This document shows positions 24,101 through 35,175 of a stretch of 64,000 bases of DNA, piece after piece. A model generated the notes under the pieces. The model was not told the DNA's origin, did not search any database, and worked only from the letters and a program-made list of their open reading frames with translations. Both the position numbers and the translations under genes were made by a program. The DNA comes from Pyrus communis (lineage: Eukaryota > Streptophyta > Magnoliopsida > Rosales > Rosaceae): contig NC_084807.1 of NCBI RefSeq assembly GCF_963583255.1, forward strand, positions 17,073,072 through 17,137,071. The letters run 5' to 3'. Position 1 is the first letter of the stretch. Every line of letters starts with the position of its first letter.

Positions 24101-24600
24101 ATTCCATTCAAGAACAAGCCTCGACGGCCCTTGAAGAAATCACAAGTCTGATTCAAGATCAAATGTCTACCACCCTTGAATCAAGTTCAGCTCCAGATAA
24201 AAGGAGTAAATTTAGACATTTGGTGTAACTCTGGCAGAAGAAACCCCTCAACCCTGTTCAAGATCAAAGCTGTGGAAAGTCAACAAGCACAAAGATCTAC
24301 CACGTAAAGCTCATTCTGGTCCAATTCCATTCAAGAACAAGCCTCGACGACCCTTAAAGAAATCACAAGTCCGATTCAAGATCAAGTGTCCACCACCCTT
24401 GAATCAAGTTCAGTTCCAGATAAAAAAGGAGTAAATTCAAACATTTGGTGCAACTCTGGCAGAAGAAACCCCCCAACCCCGTTTAAGATCAAAGCTGTGG
24501 AAAGTCAACAAGCGCAAAGATCTACCACATGAAGCTCATTGTGGTCCAATTTCATTCAAGATCAAGCCTCGACGGCCCTTGAAGAAATTTCAAACAAAAT
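24101..24600. repeat. ~224-bp tandem repeat in 3' region of nested element
   Basis: The unit beginning ATTCCATTCAAGAACAAGCC is at 24101 and 24324, and a third, truncated copy starts at 24549 (spacing 223 and 225 bp). Within units the motif TTCAAGATCAAG...CCCTTGAAGAAA recurs. Confidence 0.88.
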
Positions 24601-24725
24601 TCAAGAACAAGCCTCAACAACGCTTGAAGAAAACTCCAGCCCAATTCAAGATCAAGCCTTAGTAGCCCTTGAAGAAATTTCCAGTCCATTTCAAGAACAA
24701 GCCTTGAAGGCCCTTGGATCGACAT
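24551..24725. repeat. ~45-bp degenerate repeats
   Basis: About four copies of TTCAAGAACAAGCCT followed by CCTTGAAGAAA, each ~45 bp. The same motif is found in both LTRs of the element (about 13937-14060 and 28701-28820). Confidence 0.8.
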
Positions 24726-24790
24726 CTACATTGAGGAACTTCAAAACACATCTTTTACACGTGACAAGCACATGTATACGACGTGCCTTG

Positions 24791-24800
24791 AAGTGGGGGC
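24791..24800 (+). other. Polypurine tract of nested element
   Basis: AAGTGGGGGC lies three bases before the 3' LTR start TGTAGAC, as expected for the plus-strand primer. Confidence 0.7.
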
Positions 24801-25475
24801 ATTTGTAGACATTGAAATTTTGGTGAAACAAATGTTCACCAACGCATTAAAGTTTTGACGTGTCAGGGCATACATGGCATACACCACGTGTCGTACAAAT
24901 TGTACACATGGCGTGATACACCCCGACCCGGAATGTCCACTAGGACTCCAAATCGAGCTGTGTTGGCCGACACCTGGAAGGTGACGAAGCCATAAAATGT
25001 GATAGTGTATAAAAAGTGAATAAATTTGAATCTAAAAGTGTCTAGATACCAGAGTGCGCTATGAGTGGGAGCGAACCCATTTCATACGCGATGTGAGAGC
25101 ATAAGTAAGGTACAGTAGTGTAGGTAAGAATCATACCGTTAAAAGTAGCCACCAATACTAAGATTAGCTATATATCCTCGTCGATACAAACTCAGCAGTT
25201 AAAACCTGAAGGGGTACAAAACAGAAAGTGTGAGTAAGCAGTAAAATCAAGCTTCCTAAAACTATTACCTTTCTAATAGTAATAACCCCTCACTGTAATT
25301 CCCTTATCGTTTTCTATAGGACAGTACAACATATATACTTATATCCAAACCATACTCAGAAATGACCAAAACCACGATTTGCCATCAACTCCACCATACA
25401 TTAATAAGTAGGCCAAATGAACTTAATCAATACAAAGTGATATATCAGTCATAGTCATCTGAAATGATATGTACA

Positions 25476-25765
25476 ACTTATCCATATCTCATCAATCATG
25501 GCTAGCATATAAGTCGGAGTCACCTATAGTGACCTATACGACTTATCCATATCTCATCAATCATGGCTAGCATATAAGTCGGAGTCACCTCTTGTGACTT
25601 GTACGACTTATCCATATCTCATCAATCATGGCTAGCATATAAGTCGGAGTCACCTATAGTGACCTGTACGACTTATCCATATCTCATCAACCATGGCTAG
25701 CATAAGTTGGAGTCACCTATAGTGACATGTACGACTTATCCATATCTCATCAATCATGGCTAGCC
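25476..25765. repeat. 65-bp minisatellite with internal palindromes
   Basis: Units start ACTTATCCATATCTCATCAA at 25476, 25541, 25606, 25671 and 25734 (periods 65, 65, 65, 63). Most copies contain GTCACCTATAGTGAC, a 5-bp inverted repeat around CTATA, and ATGGCTAGC. A shortened form (GGAACCACTTAAAGTGG) occurs at about 25798 and again at 25907. Confidence 0.92.
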
Positions 25766-27850
25766 AATAGCTCAATAAGTATACCTGCACACGAGTCGGA
25801 ACCACTTAAAGTGGTTTGTATGACAGGACTGGGTGTAACTAAATACGCTCAAGTGCTACGATCGCGTGAAGACTGTGCGAATAATTGCGGGTCACCTACA
25901 AGTCATAACCACCTAAAGTGGTATGTACGACAGGACTGTGTACCTACCTTGGATCCAAGATAATCGTAAAGTGCGGGAGGTGAACATCACATGAAGGACT
26001 GTGCCCTGGCCACGGGCGGGAGCACTAACACCGGGGTGCAGGTTTATGAGCTATACTATATCTCAACACAATTGTACTCACTACCATCACTAACATCAAC
26101 ATGTACTCACCTGAAGCTTACATGGACGTTCGCGGCATCATATAACACTTCAAAGCATTCACAATAGTTAGGTTCAGGTAATATCCATATGAATATGCCA
26201 TGATGCAATCTATACCCAAACATTTCATGATATTCCCAAAATATATAATACGGAGTAACATGTACAATCAATAACACCCTACTCCCAAACTATTTACTTT
26301 TAAGAGTAATCAGCAGTGTTAAGCCCAATTAGACCCTAGTTACATTAACTATTATTACTTACCTTTCCTTACTTTAATTTCTTGATTCTTCACGCATTGA
26401 TTCATGATCAACATTAATCGCCAAATCATAAAGCTAAATCTCACACTTCCCACCAATGTCCTTCACATTGCTCAATTCACTAAACAAAGCTATTGTCTCA
26501 ATTATTTACTCTCATTTATTATATGGCTGCATCTAACGTCTTGTTAGACTGCCTACGTACCCTAAACAGGGATCAACCCATTCGTAGTTCGAAATGATTA
26601 ATTGTAGGTAACAAGCATAGATCACTATAGAAGTGCTTGTGGAACTATCAATTATATGCCTATGAAAGAAAAAGGCCCACTCACCTGGAGTCCACGCTAT
26701 GATTATCTTGCACGCACATCGAGACATCACGATCTATCGTCGCCTGTGACCAATTATCAAATCACGTCTCAAAGTTTTTATCGATAGAATACATAATTTA
26801 CATAAAACATATCCTCAAGGACCTTCAAGAATAATTTGAGACCTATTGACCAAAAGTCAACCGTCGATCAAAGATCGACGGTAGGGTCTACAACCCTGTA
26901 TAGCTCGATTTGGAAGATCCGCATATTAGATTTCCAATCCGCACCTCCCAACGATCCACAATATGTTTCTAGAATAACATATTAAAATTTCATTACGATC
27001 CAACGGTTGGATCTCCGCCATTTGCCCAAAACCAAGTGGACGTGAACATTTATTTTACTAACTTACAAATTCAATTCGGGAAGATCCGTACATCAGATTC
27101 CCGATCCATAAATTCCTATAATCTTTAAATATTACTTATTATAATGTATCCAAGTTTGGTGACGATCCAACGGTCGGATCGTCGATTCACATTTTCATCA
27201 AGCAACTTATCGTAACGAATTTAGGTTCCAAGGATCAACCTATGTCATTCAAATAACAAAACTGAATTCAAGACATTCGACATAGCCTAAAAATAGCATT
27301 GGCGGCCCACTGGCCACGCGCCGCCGCGGGTGGCGGTCGGCCGCCCCGACTCGCCGGAAAATCCAACTATTTCCAAAAATTCTTAAACTTCACATAAATG
27401 AAGATCTCAGTAAGTGGAACAACTTTCATACCTGCCACAAAGTCCAAAAGTGGACGGAAGATGGTCAATTTTGCCCACAAAGCCGGCGGGTGCCTAAAAC
27501 TTCCCGATGTCGATTCGTCTTCTACAGTGGTCCAACGGGGTCAAGGTTGGTTGGGTTTTTCTCCTGGGATGATGGGCTACAAAGCCCAAGTGGTGGCATC
27601 GGCCATCACTTTGCCGATTTGCCAGAAAATCGAAAAGAGTGGCCGGAGCACCGTTGATTTTCGTCGACTTTCGTGGCTTCAAACCGCCACATACCATGGT
27701 TAATCAAGGTGGTTCTTGGGTGGGTTTTGTAGAGGGGAATGAGAGCTTCAAGATGGTGGTGGTGGCGTTGAAAAACTCCACCGGAGTTGGCCGGAATCGG
27801 CCTTGGAAAATGGGAACTTGTGGTGCGTGCGGGTGGACGGGAAAGCCACT

Positions 27851-27890
27851 TCCTTTTTTTTTTTTTCTTTTTTTTTTCTTTTCTTTCTTT
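27851..27890. repeat. T-rich low-complexity tract
   Basis: Runs of T broken by single C in the solo LTR. Confidence 0.9.
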
Positions 27891-28957
27891 ACTCCATTTC
27901 TGATTGGGCTTCACCCCACAAAGTGGGGATTTAATTTAATTAATACTAAACCTTGAATAACCAATTTCGAACGTCCGTAACTATACCGTTATAATCCGGA
28001 CTCGCAAACGGCTTTCGCCTATACGTTCGTACCAACGAGTACTACGAGGATATGCTAAAAGAATAAGTCCCACATCTCTCAAGTCGATGGTCAACGGAAG
28101 TCAAAGTCCTTGCCTCTAGGGCAATTTCGTAAATTCACTCTTTTAAAATAAAATAAAAACGTAAAATTTGGAACGCGTTGTCACATGGCGTGTGACTCAA
28201 TAAAATAGGAAGAAATACCCTTGGATGATTAAACAAGTTTTTCTTCTCAATTTGGACAATGACAAGGTAAGCACATTTCAATCCATTACGGATCAAAGCA
28301 AGTTTTTCTCATTTGGGCAATGACAAAGCAAGCACATTTCAAGTTTAAAATTGTATTAAGTGGGAAATTAGGCCATAAATAAGACCACTTCAATTTCAAT
28401 ATTGCATTAAGTAGGAAATTAGGCCATATGTTAGACCACTTCAATTTCAATATTGCATTAAGTGGGAAAATTAGGTAATAGTGCTTGGGTGGGAAAGTTT
28501 TGTGGTGGTGATTCATTCTCAAAGCCTATAAATAGGCTTCTCCATCAAGGTATCAAGCATGAAGGAATTCACAAATACATGTCTCTACTCCCCAAATCAT
28601 TGAAGCTTTGAAACTCCAAGGCTTTCAACCATCCAAATTCCCAAGAATTCCGAAGGATCGAGAAAGCTCTTTTCGTTCTTCGCCAAATCCTTGAGGCCCT
28701 CCTTCAAGATCAAGCCCCGAATGCCCTTGAAGAACTTTCAACCTTTAAGATCAAAGCCCCGAAGGCCCTTGAAGAAACTTCCAGCTGTTCATCCAAGATC
28801 AAGCCTCGACGGCCCTTGGATCAAGAAATCTACATCTTATAGAGATCGAATCAGATGACCAAATTTGAGAGAGATCGTAACCCTAAAATCATTAATACTA
28901 CAAATATTATTTTGTACACGTGTTTTTGTTTCAAGGAATTTCCGTGTTCACAGGCAT

Positions 28958-29580
28958 CTCAGTCAATATTCTACAACTATCAGTCATCCAGAAGATGGCC
29001 ATAATCAGACTCAAAGAAGAGGTCTTGATTAGATTCAACGAACTTACCTTAACTGCCATTAGCACAATCACGCTCGACATAACCAGCCCTCTAATTGTCA
29101 CATCACAGACCTTTATGATCGTCAGTAACCCATCTCTCCATAACAGGATTCGAGGCTGACCTTGGCTAGTGAAGATTGAAGCTGCGACCTCGATCGGGTA
29201 TTAGAAAATTCAATTTCACATCTCGGGAGAAGCAGCCGGAGAGATCAAACGTGACCAGGCCATGTTTTGGTGATGCACTGTACAAGTTCTCAAAGAGACG
29301 AAGAAGAAGTTTTTTGCCCCAGTAGTAGTAACCGAAGTGCAAAAAGATATTCTAAAGCCACCAAATAGCATTCACGACAGACGTGTTAGGAAGATGGCAT
29401 CAAAGTTGACAATGCTTTGGCAAATGAATCAGGAGGGAAACCCGAATAAGATGCCGAACATCTTCCTTGACCCTAAACAGTGGTCAGACCATGCCAAATG
29501 CACATCCAAAGAAAATCTGAGTGATCCTGGATATAAAGTCCCCCACTACTCTAAATGAGATCTAAGGTCTGACCTGATGA
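28958..29580 (+). pseudogene. Protease C-terminal part and pol junction of outer element
   Basis: The outer element resumes directly after GGCAT. Fragments resemble a Tat protease (ITLDITSPLIVTSQTFMIV, then NRIRG-stop-PWLVKIEAATSIG, where GRPWL or GRGWL is expected). It continues into VVVTEVQKDILKPPNS. The RT finger, palm and YxDD motif expected next are absent: the sequence passes within ~400 bp to an RNase H-like part. This is a large deletion or replacement of the RT core. Confidence 0.65.
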
Positions 29581-29659
29581 GCAGCTGCACTCAACCATTT
29601 CTTTTCACAACCTACTGATCGACGCAAGCATTTTTTAAGGTGACTAGGAGGTATAGTGA

Positions 29660-30215
29660 GGCAAGTGGAACAACGAAGTGTGAGAAAGCATTCCAGGACT
29701 TGAAGAAAGACCTGATATCACCTCCCTACTATCCAAGTCGGAAATAGCGGAGGACCTGTACATCTATTTGGTGATATCTGAAGCAGTAATGAGCTCTACC
29801 CTAGTATGAGAAAAACTAGGGGCTCGACTACCTATATTCCACGGTTCAAAAGCTCTCTTCGATGTGGAAACCAGGTACCCGAAAATCAAAACTTTGATTT
29901 TGGTGCTAGTTATTACAACCCGGAAGCTCAAGACGTACCTTCAAACATACGCAACCATCATCATGATGCAATATTCTACATAATCCAAACGTGTCAGTAA
30001 TGAGCTCTACCCTCGTATGAGAAGAACTGGAGGCTCGACTACCTATATTCCACAGTTCAAAAGCTCTCTTTGATGCGGAAACCAGGTACTCGAAAATCAA
30101 AACTTTGATTTTGGTGCTAGTTATTACAACCCGGAAGCTCAAGATGTACCTTCAAACACACGCAACCATCGTCATGATGCAATATTCTACATAATCCAGA
30201 CGTGCGATGATAAAT
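29660..30215 (+). pseudogene. First RNase H region of outer element, with internal duplication
   Basis: KAFQDLKKDLISPP marks the RT/RNase H connection, followed by LYIYLVISEAVMSS and the TRYPKIKTLILVLVITTRKLK region. The second half is present twice in tandem, out of frame with itself. Several stops are present. Confidence 0.7.
29784..30205. repeat. 211-bp tandem duplication in pol
   Basis: CAGTAATGAGCTCTACCCT starts at 29784 and again at 29995. The two 211-bp copies differ at a few scattered sites. 211 is not a multiple of three, so the duplication shifts the frame. Confidence 0.93.
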
Positions 30216-30320
30216 GCGCATGAACTGGCCGACATTTCGATGAACGTAACGACTTAGCCTAGAAATGCCTTAGAGGTAACCAAGCACACTGTAGCCGCAC
30301 CAGCCCCTTTTGCAGGAGAT

Positions 30321-30720
30321 TTTTAGCACTTACACGTCGACGGATCATCCAACTACCATGGATTGGGAGCAGGCCTAGTTTTCACTACCCCGGACAGTTC
30401 GATGCTCGAGCATGCGATCACTCTAAGCTTTAAAGCATCAAATAATGAAGCAGATTATAAAGCCTTACTAACAGGTTTTCGATTGGCGAAAGATTTAGCG
30501 ATGAAGAAGCTCGTGATATATTTTGATTCCCAATTAATCACCAACCAAACCTTAGAGGAGTACGCAACGAAGCATCCAAGGATTGCCCGATACCTCAAGA
30601 AGGTACGAGAACAGCTAGCGACGTTCTAGGCATACACACTTACTCAAGTTTCACGAGCAGAAAATGCCCTTGTAGATGCACTAGCAAGTCTAGGCTCTGC
30701 TCTAGATCATCAGCTCAAGT
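30321..30720 (+). pseudogene. Second (archaeal-type) RNase H of outer element
   Basis: HLHVDGSSNYHGLGAGLVF (Asp), NNEADYKALLTGF (Glu), VIYFDSQLITNQ (Asp) and ENALVDALASLGS (Asp) give all four acidic positions. A stop at about 30627 breaks the frame just before AYTLTQVSRAEN. It is the best preserved pol domain of this copy. Confidence 0.8.
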
Positions 30721-30759
30721 GCTCTATCCGGTCTGGTACTTAAAGAAGTCAAGCATAAA

Positions 30760-32039
30760 TGCAGAACCAACAGTCAAAGTGGCACAGATCAACACAACTC
30801 TGAGTTGGCAAGGTCCCATCATCGACTATATAGTCAATGGAACGCTCCTTGTAGATAAACTAAAGTCTAGGAAACTCCAGACGAAGGCAGCATGTTATTG
30901 CATGTGGAATGGCGTGCTCGTTCGCAGACCCTTCTCAAGACTACATCTCCTCTATCATCGCGTCCTAACGACCTAAATATTCTTAGCTCAATCCACGAAG
31001 ACGTCTAGAGAAACCACTCTGAAGGCTGCTTCCTACGTAAAAAGCTTTTAATGCAGGCTACTACTGGTCAACCATGCATCAAGACGCCAATGAGTATGTA
31101 CAAAGGTGCGATATTTTCCAGTGCTTCAAGCCCGTGCCCACACTACTTGCCAATGAACTCCACCCACAGATGAGCCCTTAGCCATTCATGTAGTGGACAA
31201 TTGACTTGGTGGGACCAATGGTACCTGCCACTGGGGCAAAGGCATGATGATCGTAGCGATCGACTATTTTACAAAATGGGTCAAAGTCAAACCCATGACT
31301 ACAACTACTCAGACGAACATAGAGTACTTCATATAGAAGAACATCATTTACTGCTTTGGCATCCCTTACTTCATCATCATAGATAATTGCCCACAGTTCG
31401 TAGGCAAAGACTTAGCGAGGTTCTTAAAAAAATATGGCATTAAGTAGCACATGTTCACACCCCGATATCTGCAAGGCAATGGGCAGGCCAACGCATCCAA
31501 CAAGACCAGTCTCAACTGCCTCAATAAATCCTTCACAGACAAGAAATGCAAGTGGCCAGACGAGGTCCCTAGTGTTCTATGAGCGTATTGCACCACCAAT
31601 AGATGAGTAACAGGCGAAACTCCATTCTCCATAGCATTTGGTTCTGAGGCGATTATTTCTCCTAACGTCGTGGTGCCCAACATCAGTATTGTACTGCCAA
31701 ATTTCGAGCAGAACAAGAAGGAGATGGCCACAAACTTAAACTTGGTAGAGGAAGAGAGCAAAAAAGTTATCACCCGCATTGTCGCCTATAAGCAGCAGCT
31801 CATTACCAGTTATAACAAGAGGGTGAAGATCTAGTAGTTCCAGCCAAGAAACTTAGTCCTTAGAAAATCCTTCATAACCACCCGTCGGGATAGCTCCAAA
31901 AAGATAGCTCACATCTAAGAAGGTCAATACAAAATCAGCCAAATAGGCAGGAATGGCAGCTACACCCTCACCACTATGAGCGACAACGAGATTGAAAAGC
32001 AGTGGAATGCCTACAACCTAAGAAAGTATTACGTGTGAC
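30760..32039 (+). pseudogene. Integrase of outer element
   Basis: Fragments in changing frames show the spacer, a zinc-binding part (ANEYVQRCDIFQCFKPVP) and the core with WTIDLVGPMVPA and FIIIDNCPQFVG. The third catalytic motif, usually GQAEASNKT, reads GQANASNKT, so Glu is Asn. The C-terminal part ends WNAYNLRKYYV and stop at 32039. Several stops occur between 31170 and 31915. Confidence 0.82.
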
Positions 32040-32042
32040 CTC

Positions 32043-32932
32043 CCATTATTCCTTACACCTCGTTCAAGACAAATAAAGTTCGAAGACTCAAGCAGCTCAA
32101 CAAACAAAACCTCATATGTCGAGGATTATTAGTTGTTATGCTATTTCTGCCTACAAGAAAAGTTAATACATTTCTCTATTTTCAATGAAGATCGAAGGAA
32201 TTATTCACAAGCCTGGGCCGAATGCATAAACATCCCAATTAATCACCCTTGCCAAAGCAGAAGACGCGCCTGCCCTAGCAGATATGGTGTGTGTTCTTTC
32301 ATCAAGAGAGATTAAACTGATCTGGGATATCCAGATGTGGATGGGTTGTTCGACTGCTCAGTTCCCTTGAATGCTTCGACTACCTACGTCAGGATACTCC
32401 CAGAATTGGCCATAATAGATTTTTTCCTAAAAAGACTTAGCCGACTAAAGGATTCAATTCTGCAGGAGCCTGAGTCTCAAACTGGAAGAGACGATAAGTA
32501 CAGGATCCCTACCCATGAAAGATTCACATGACTAGATTATCTGCCCACGATATGTAATCTTCATGAACATAACTGGGCTCTAAAGTGTTGCAATACTAGT
32601 CAAGCGACCTGCGGAGATTCGTATCGAGCTGTGTGCAGCTTAGAAGATCAAGGGATCAGCAACTCAAAAGGATATAGACACTGAGTCGTGATTTTGCATA
32701 CAACTTAAGCCTAAAATGCCTCCGAGAGCCAAGGCTAATGCCTAAAGTGGTCATGTGGGTCGTCTGATTTTGTAAGTAAGACACCCAGCCGACGACCTAA
32801 TGGCTGGCAGGCCTATGCAATCTGTAAGCCGATACTTACACCAATTATGACCATGCAGACCTGTTTGCTTACTCAAAAGCAGTGCTTCCGACCGACGCTC
32901 TACAGTTTAAGTTTTGCAAAAGCTAAATCCAA
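32043..32932. other. 3' internal region of outer element
   Basis: Between integrase stop and tandem repeats. No domain is recognised in either strand. Confidence 0.5.
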
Positions 32933-32937
32933 AATGT

Positions 32938-33420
32938 ACAACTATAGTAGCTATATGGACTCCTTTGCTTTCTATGAGAAGCACGTGTCTTGCCACTGGC
33001 TTTATAAGTTAAAAATTTTGCTAGTGCTCGAGAGTACCAAGGCTCCTGAAGCCGCTAAAGCCGACATTCTTAACTATAGTAGCTACGCAGACTCATCTGC
33101 TTTCTACGGGAAGCACGTGTCCGGTCGCTGACTCTATAGGTTAACAATTTCGCAACGTGCGCCAAGAAGGCCAAGGCTCGTGAAGTCACTAAAGCTGAGA
33201 TTCACAACTATAGTAGCTACGTGGACTTCTCTACTTTCTACGATAAACATATGTCCGATCGCTGGCTCTATAAGTTAAAATTTTCGTAACATAACTCGGG
33301 AAGGCCAAGGCTCGTGTAATCGTCAAAGTCAAAGTTCACAACTGTAGCAGCTACATGGACTCGTCTATTTCCTATGGAAGTCAAGAGTTCAATCGCCGGT
33401 TCTATAAAAGAAATTTCACA
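32938..33420. repeat. 132-134-bp tandem repeat, 3.6 copies
   Basis: Units start AACTATAGTAGCTA at 32940, 33072 and 33206, with AACTGTAGCAGCTA at 33340. Shared parts are GCACGTGTC-type, TCTATAAGTTAAAA and CCAAGGCTCGTG. The copies are diverged (older than the 34-bp array). They lie just 3' of the antisense ORF. Confidence 0.9.
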
Positions 33421-35019
33421 TTTTTCCTTAACTGCCACGCCTTCAGTAGCCATACAGCTCTTAGTAGCCAAAGCTTCCATCAGCTCATCCTCAACCGCCC
33501 CTACCTGGATTGCCTAACCCTCAGCTGCTCCACCAAAGGCTGCTTCAAAAGAGGAATCAAACTAAAGAAATAGTGAAAGTCTCGAAGTCATTCTCAGAAA
33601 ACTCATAATCCAACAACCTACCTTGGAGATAGTCTATATAGCCAAGCTTATAGAAATTAACCTGACAAAAAGCAAGTACCACTTCGTGACCGACTTTCTC
33701 ATTTTTTAGCTACACATTATCCTTAACAAGCTTAGTGTGAGCATCTTGCAGCTTATCCAGTTCATTCTTTAGGTTCTCACTAGCAAACAACACATCTTGC
33801 AGATCCACTTCATTGGACTTAGGCTTACTGGCAACATCCTTGAGACGAGTCACTTCAGCATGCATGAAGACAAGCTCATCATCCTTGGCAAAACAAGTAT
33901 ATCGTAGTTTTAAATTGACAAACTCAAGGTCCTTAACCACCGGTGCGACGCAACTGACTTCTTTTTCTGCAGCTTCCAACATCGCCTGAGTCTCATTAAG
34001 CTTAGCTTTCAAATCAACGACCTGTTGATGAACAGTCTCCAGCTACACAGAAGTGGGGGTAGAGACATTAAACCTCTTCAAAATGACGAGTTCAGATACA
34101 AGTTTCTCAATCTTTTAAGTAGCCAAGCGAAGCTGAGCCATCAACGCCACTTCGACCTCCTTAGCGCACTTGACAGCATCCTGATCAATGCGCATAGACT
34201 TAGCTACCAAGATCAAAGTCTTATGCATTGTAGCATGCAGAAAGACATCCTCGAGTAGGCAAAAAGCTTTGCAAAAGAGTCTAAGCGGACAACAAACTTA
34301 GCACATGGATCAACGTCATTAAGCAGGTCAGCCTTCAGCAGCACATATACTTCAGGAAACTCCCCAGCTCTAGACTTGGTGGATCTCTCATAACTATCCC
34401 TACGAGTAGACTTCCCTTTCTTAGCAGACAATCAGTTGCAGCAGAGGAGGAACAAGCTCAGGCGCCACCTTAGCAGCAAAATCCATCTTCTTGCTTTTCA
34501 TAGCTGCGATCCTCTTAAAAGCTGAATCGGACTTATCTCTCTACGTGCGCTTCGACACAAACCCGGGCACCAGAGGCATCGACGAACCCTTTCACTAGGC
34601 AATCTTCTCCACAATAGTCGTGGCCACCTTTGGAGCAGCAGATTTCACAAACTCAGACTCAATAGTCTTTTTCTTCCCTTTAGAAAAAGTCAGATCAATG
34701 ACAAGCTTCTCAACAGTAGACGAGTCCTCGCGAGCAGCAAAGGAAGTCCTTGGCTTCTTCTCAGTCAAATGCTCATTGGCAGGTGAGGAAGATCTTTTAT
34801 TTCCTCCTTTATTGGCAGCAGGCTCTACAGCAGCGATCGGGCAAGCAAACGCCTCCTCCTTTATTCGCTTTATCTTTTCTTTTGGAAGTAGCCTGCCTTT
34901 CTCCTAATGAATATGACTGAGTAGTCAACGCCACACATGGTACTCAATAGGAATACCCAAGGCGATATGCACTTTCTTTATATCCGTCGAAGTTTTTTGA
35001 GTTGAGCCAAAATTCGAAT

Positions 35020-35111
35020 CTACACAAAGTAAGAAGAACAATCAATAAATTGAAGTCATGGATTAGCTTAACAAAAATTCAAGCAGGCCAAGAATAAAGC
35101 AGTTCACTTAC
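35020..35111 (-). other. Predicted intron in the antisense gene
   Basis: 92 bp with GTAAG at the 5' side and TTTGTGTAG at the 3' side, joining ATC-AGT-G to AT-TCG-AAT in frame. It is predicted from frame continuity only. Confidence 0.6.
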
Positions 35112-35175
35112 CACTGATAAAGACTATCGAAATACACAGCTCAGGAGAGGAGTCAAACTTCCACTCTCCACTTAT

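Larger units (their letters stand above)
24914..28185 (-). mobile_element. Probable solo LTR (3.27 kb) inside nested 3' LTR
   Basis: The insertion has ends TGATACA and TGTCACA and the 5-bp duplication TGGCG (24909-24913 and 28186-28190), the pattern of an LTR. It has no gag, pol, primer site or internal LTR pair, so a solo LTR is the simplest reading. Length, the minus-strand start TGTGACAACGCG and a GC-rich interior resemble long LTRs of the Tekay/Del chromoviruses (inference). ORFs at 27398-27956 on both strands have no domain and are not called. Confidence 0.75.
13296..28952 (+). mobile_element. Nested Tat-like Ty3/gypsy retrotransposon inside the outer element
   Basis: Direct LTRs (13296-14186 and 24804-28952, the latter split) begin TGTAGACAT and end TTCACA. 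The 5-bp target repeat is GACAT/GGCAT. The order is gag, protease, RT, RNase H, second RNase H, integrase, antisense ORF, repeat-rich 3' region, polypurine tract. Without the solo LTR it is about 12.4 kb. It sits in the protease region of the outer element in the same orientation. Most frames carry stops, but YVDD of RT survives. Confidence 0.93.
24804..28952 (+). repeat. 3' LTR of nested element, split by a solo LTR
   Basis: The halves 24804-24913 and 28191-28952 together match the 5' LTR 13296-14186 end to end. The break is at CACATGGCG, duplicated on both sides of the insertion. The LTR ends TTCACA, followed by the target repeat GGCAT. Confidence 0.93.

Noticed and set aside
23613..24151. 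Plus-strand ORFs of 108 and 119 codons in the 3' region of the nested element
   Set aside because: They lie over the ~110-bp direct repeat and have no known motif; better explained by repeat structure.
27398..27956. ORFs of ~100 codons on both strands in the 3.27-kb solo LTR
   Set aside because: Both strands are open in the same place and neither shows a domain. Poly(T)/poly(A) ends make Phe or Lys runs.
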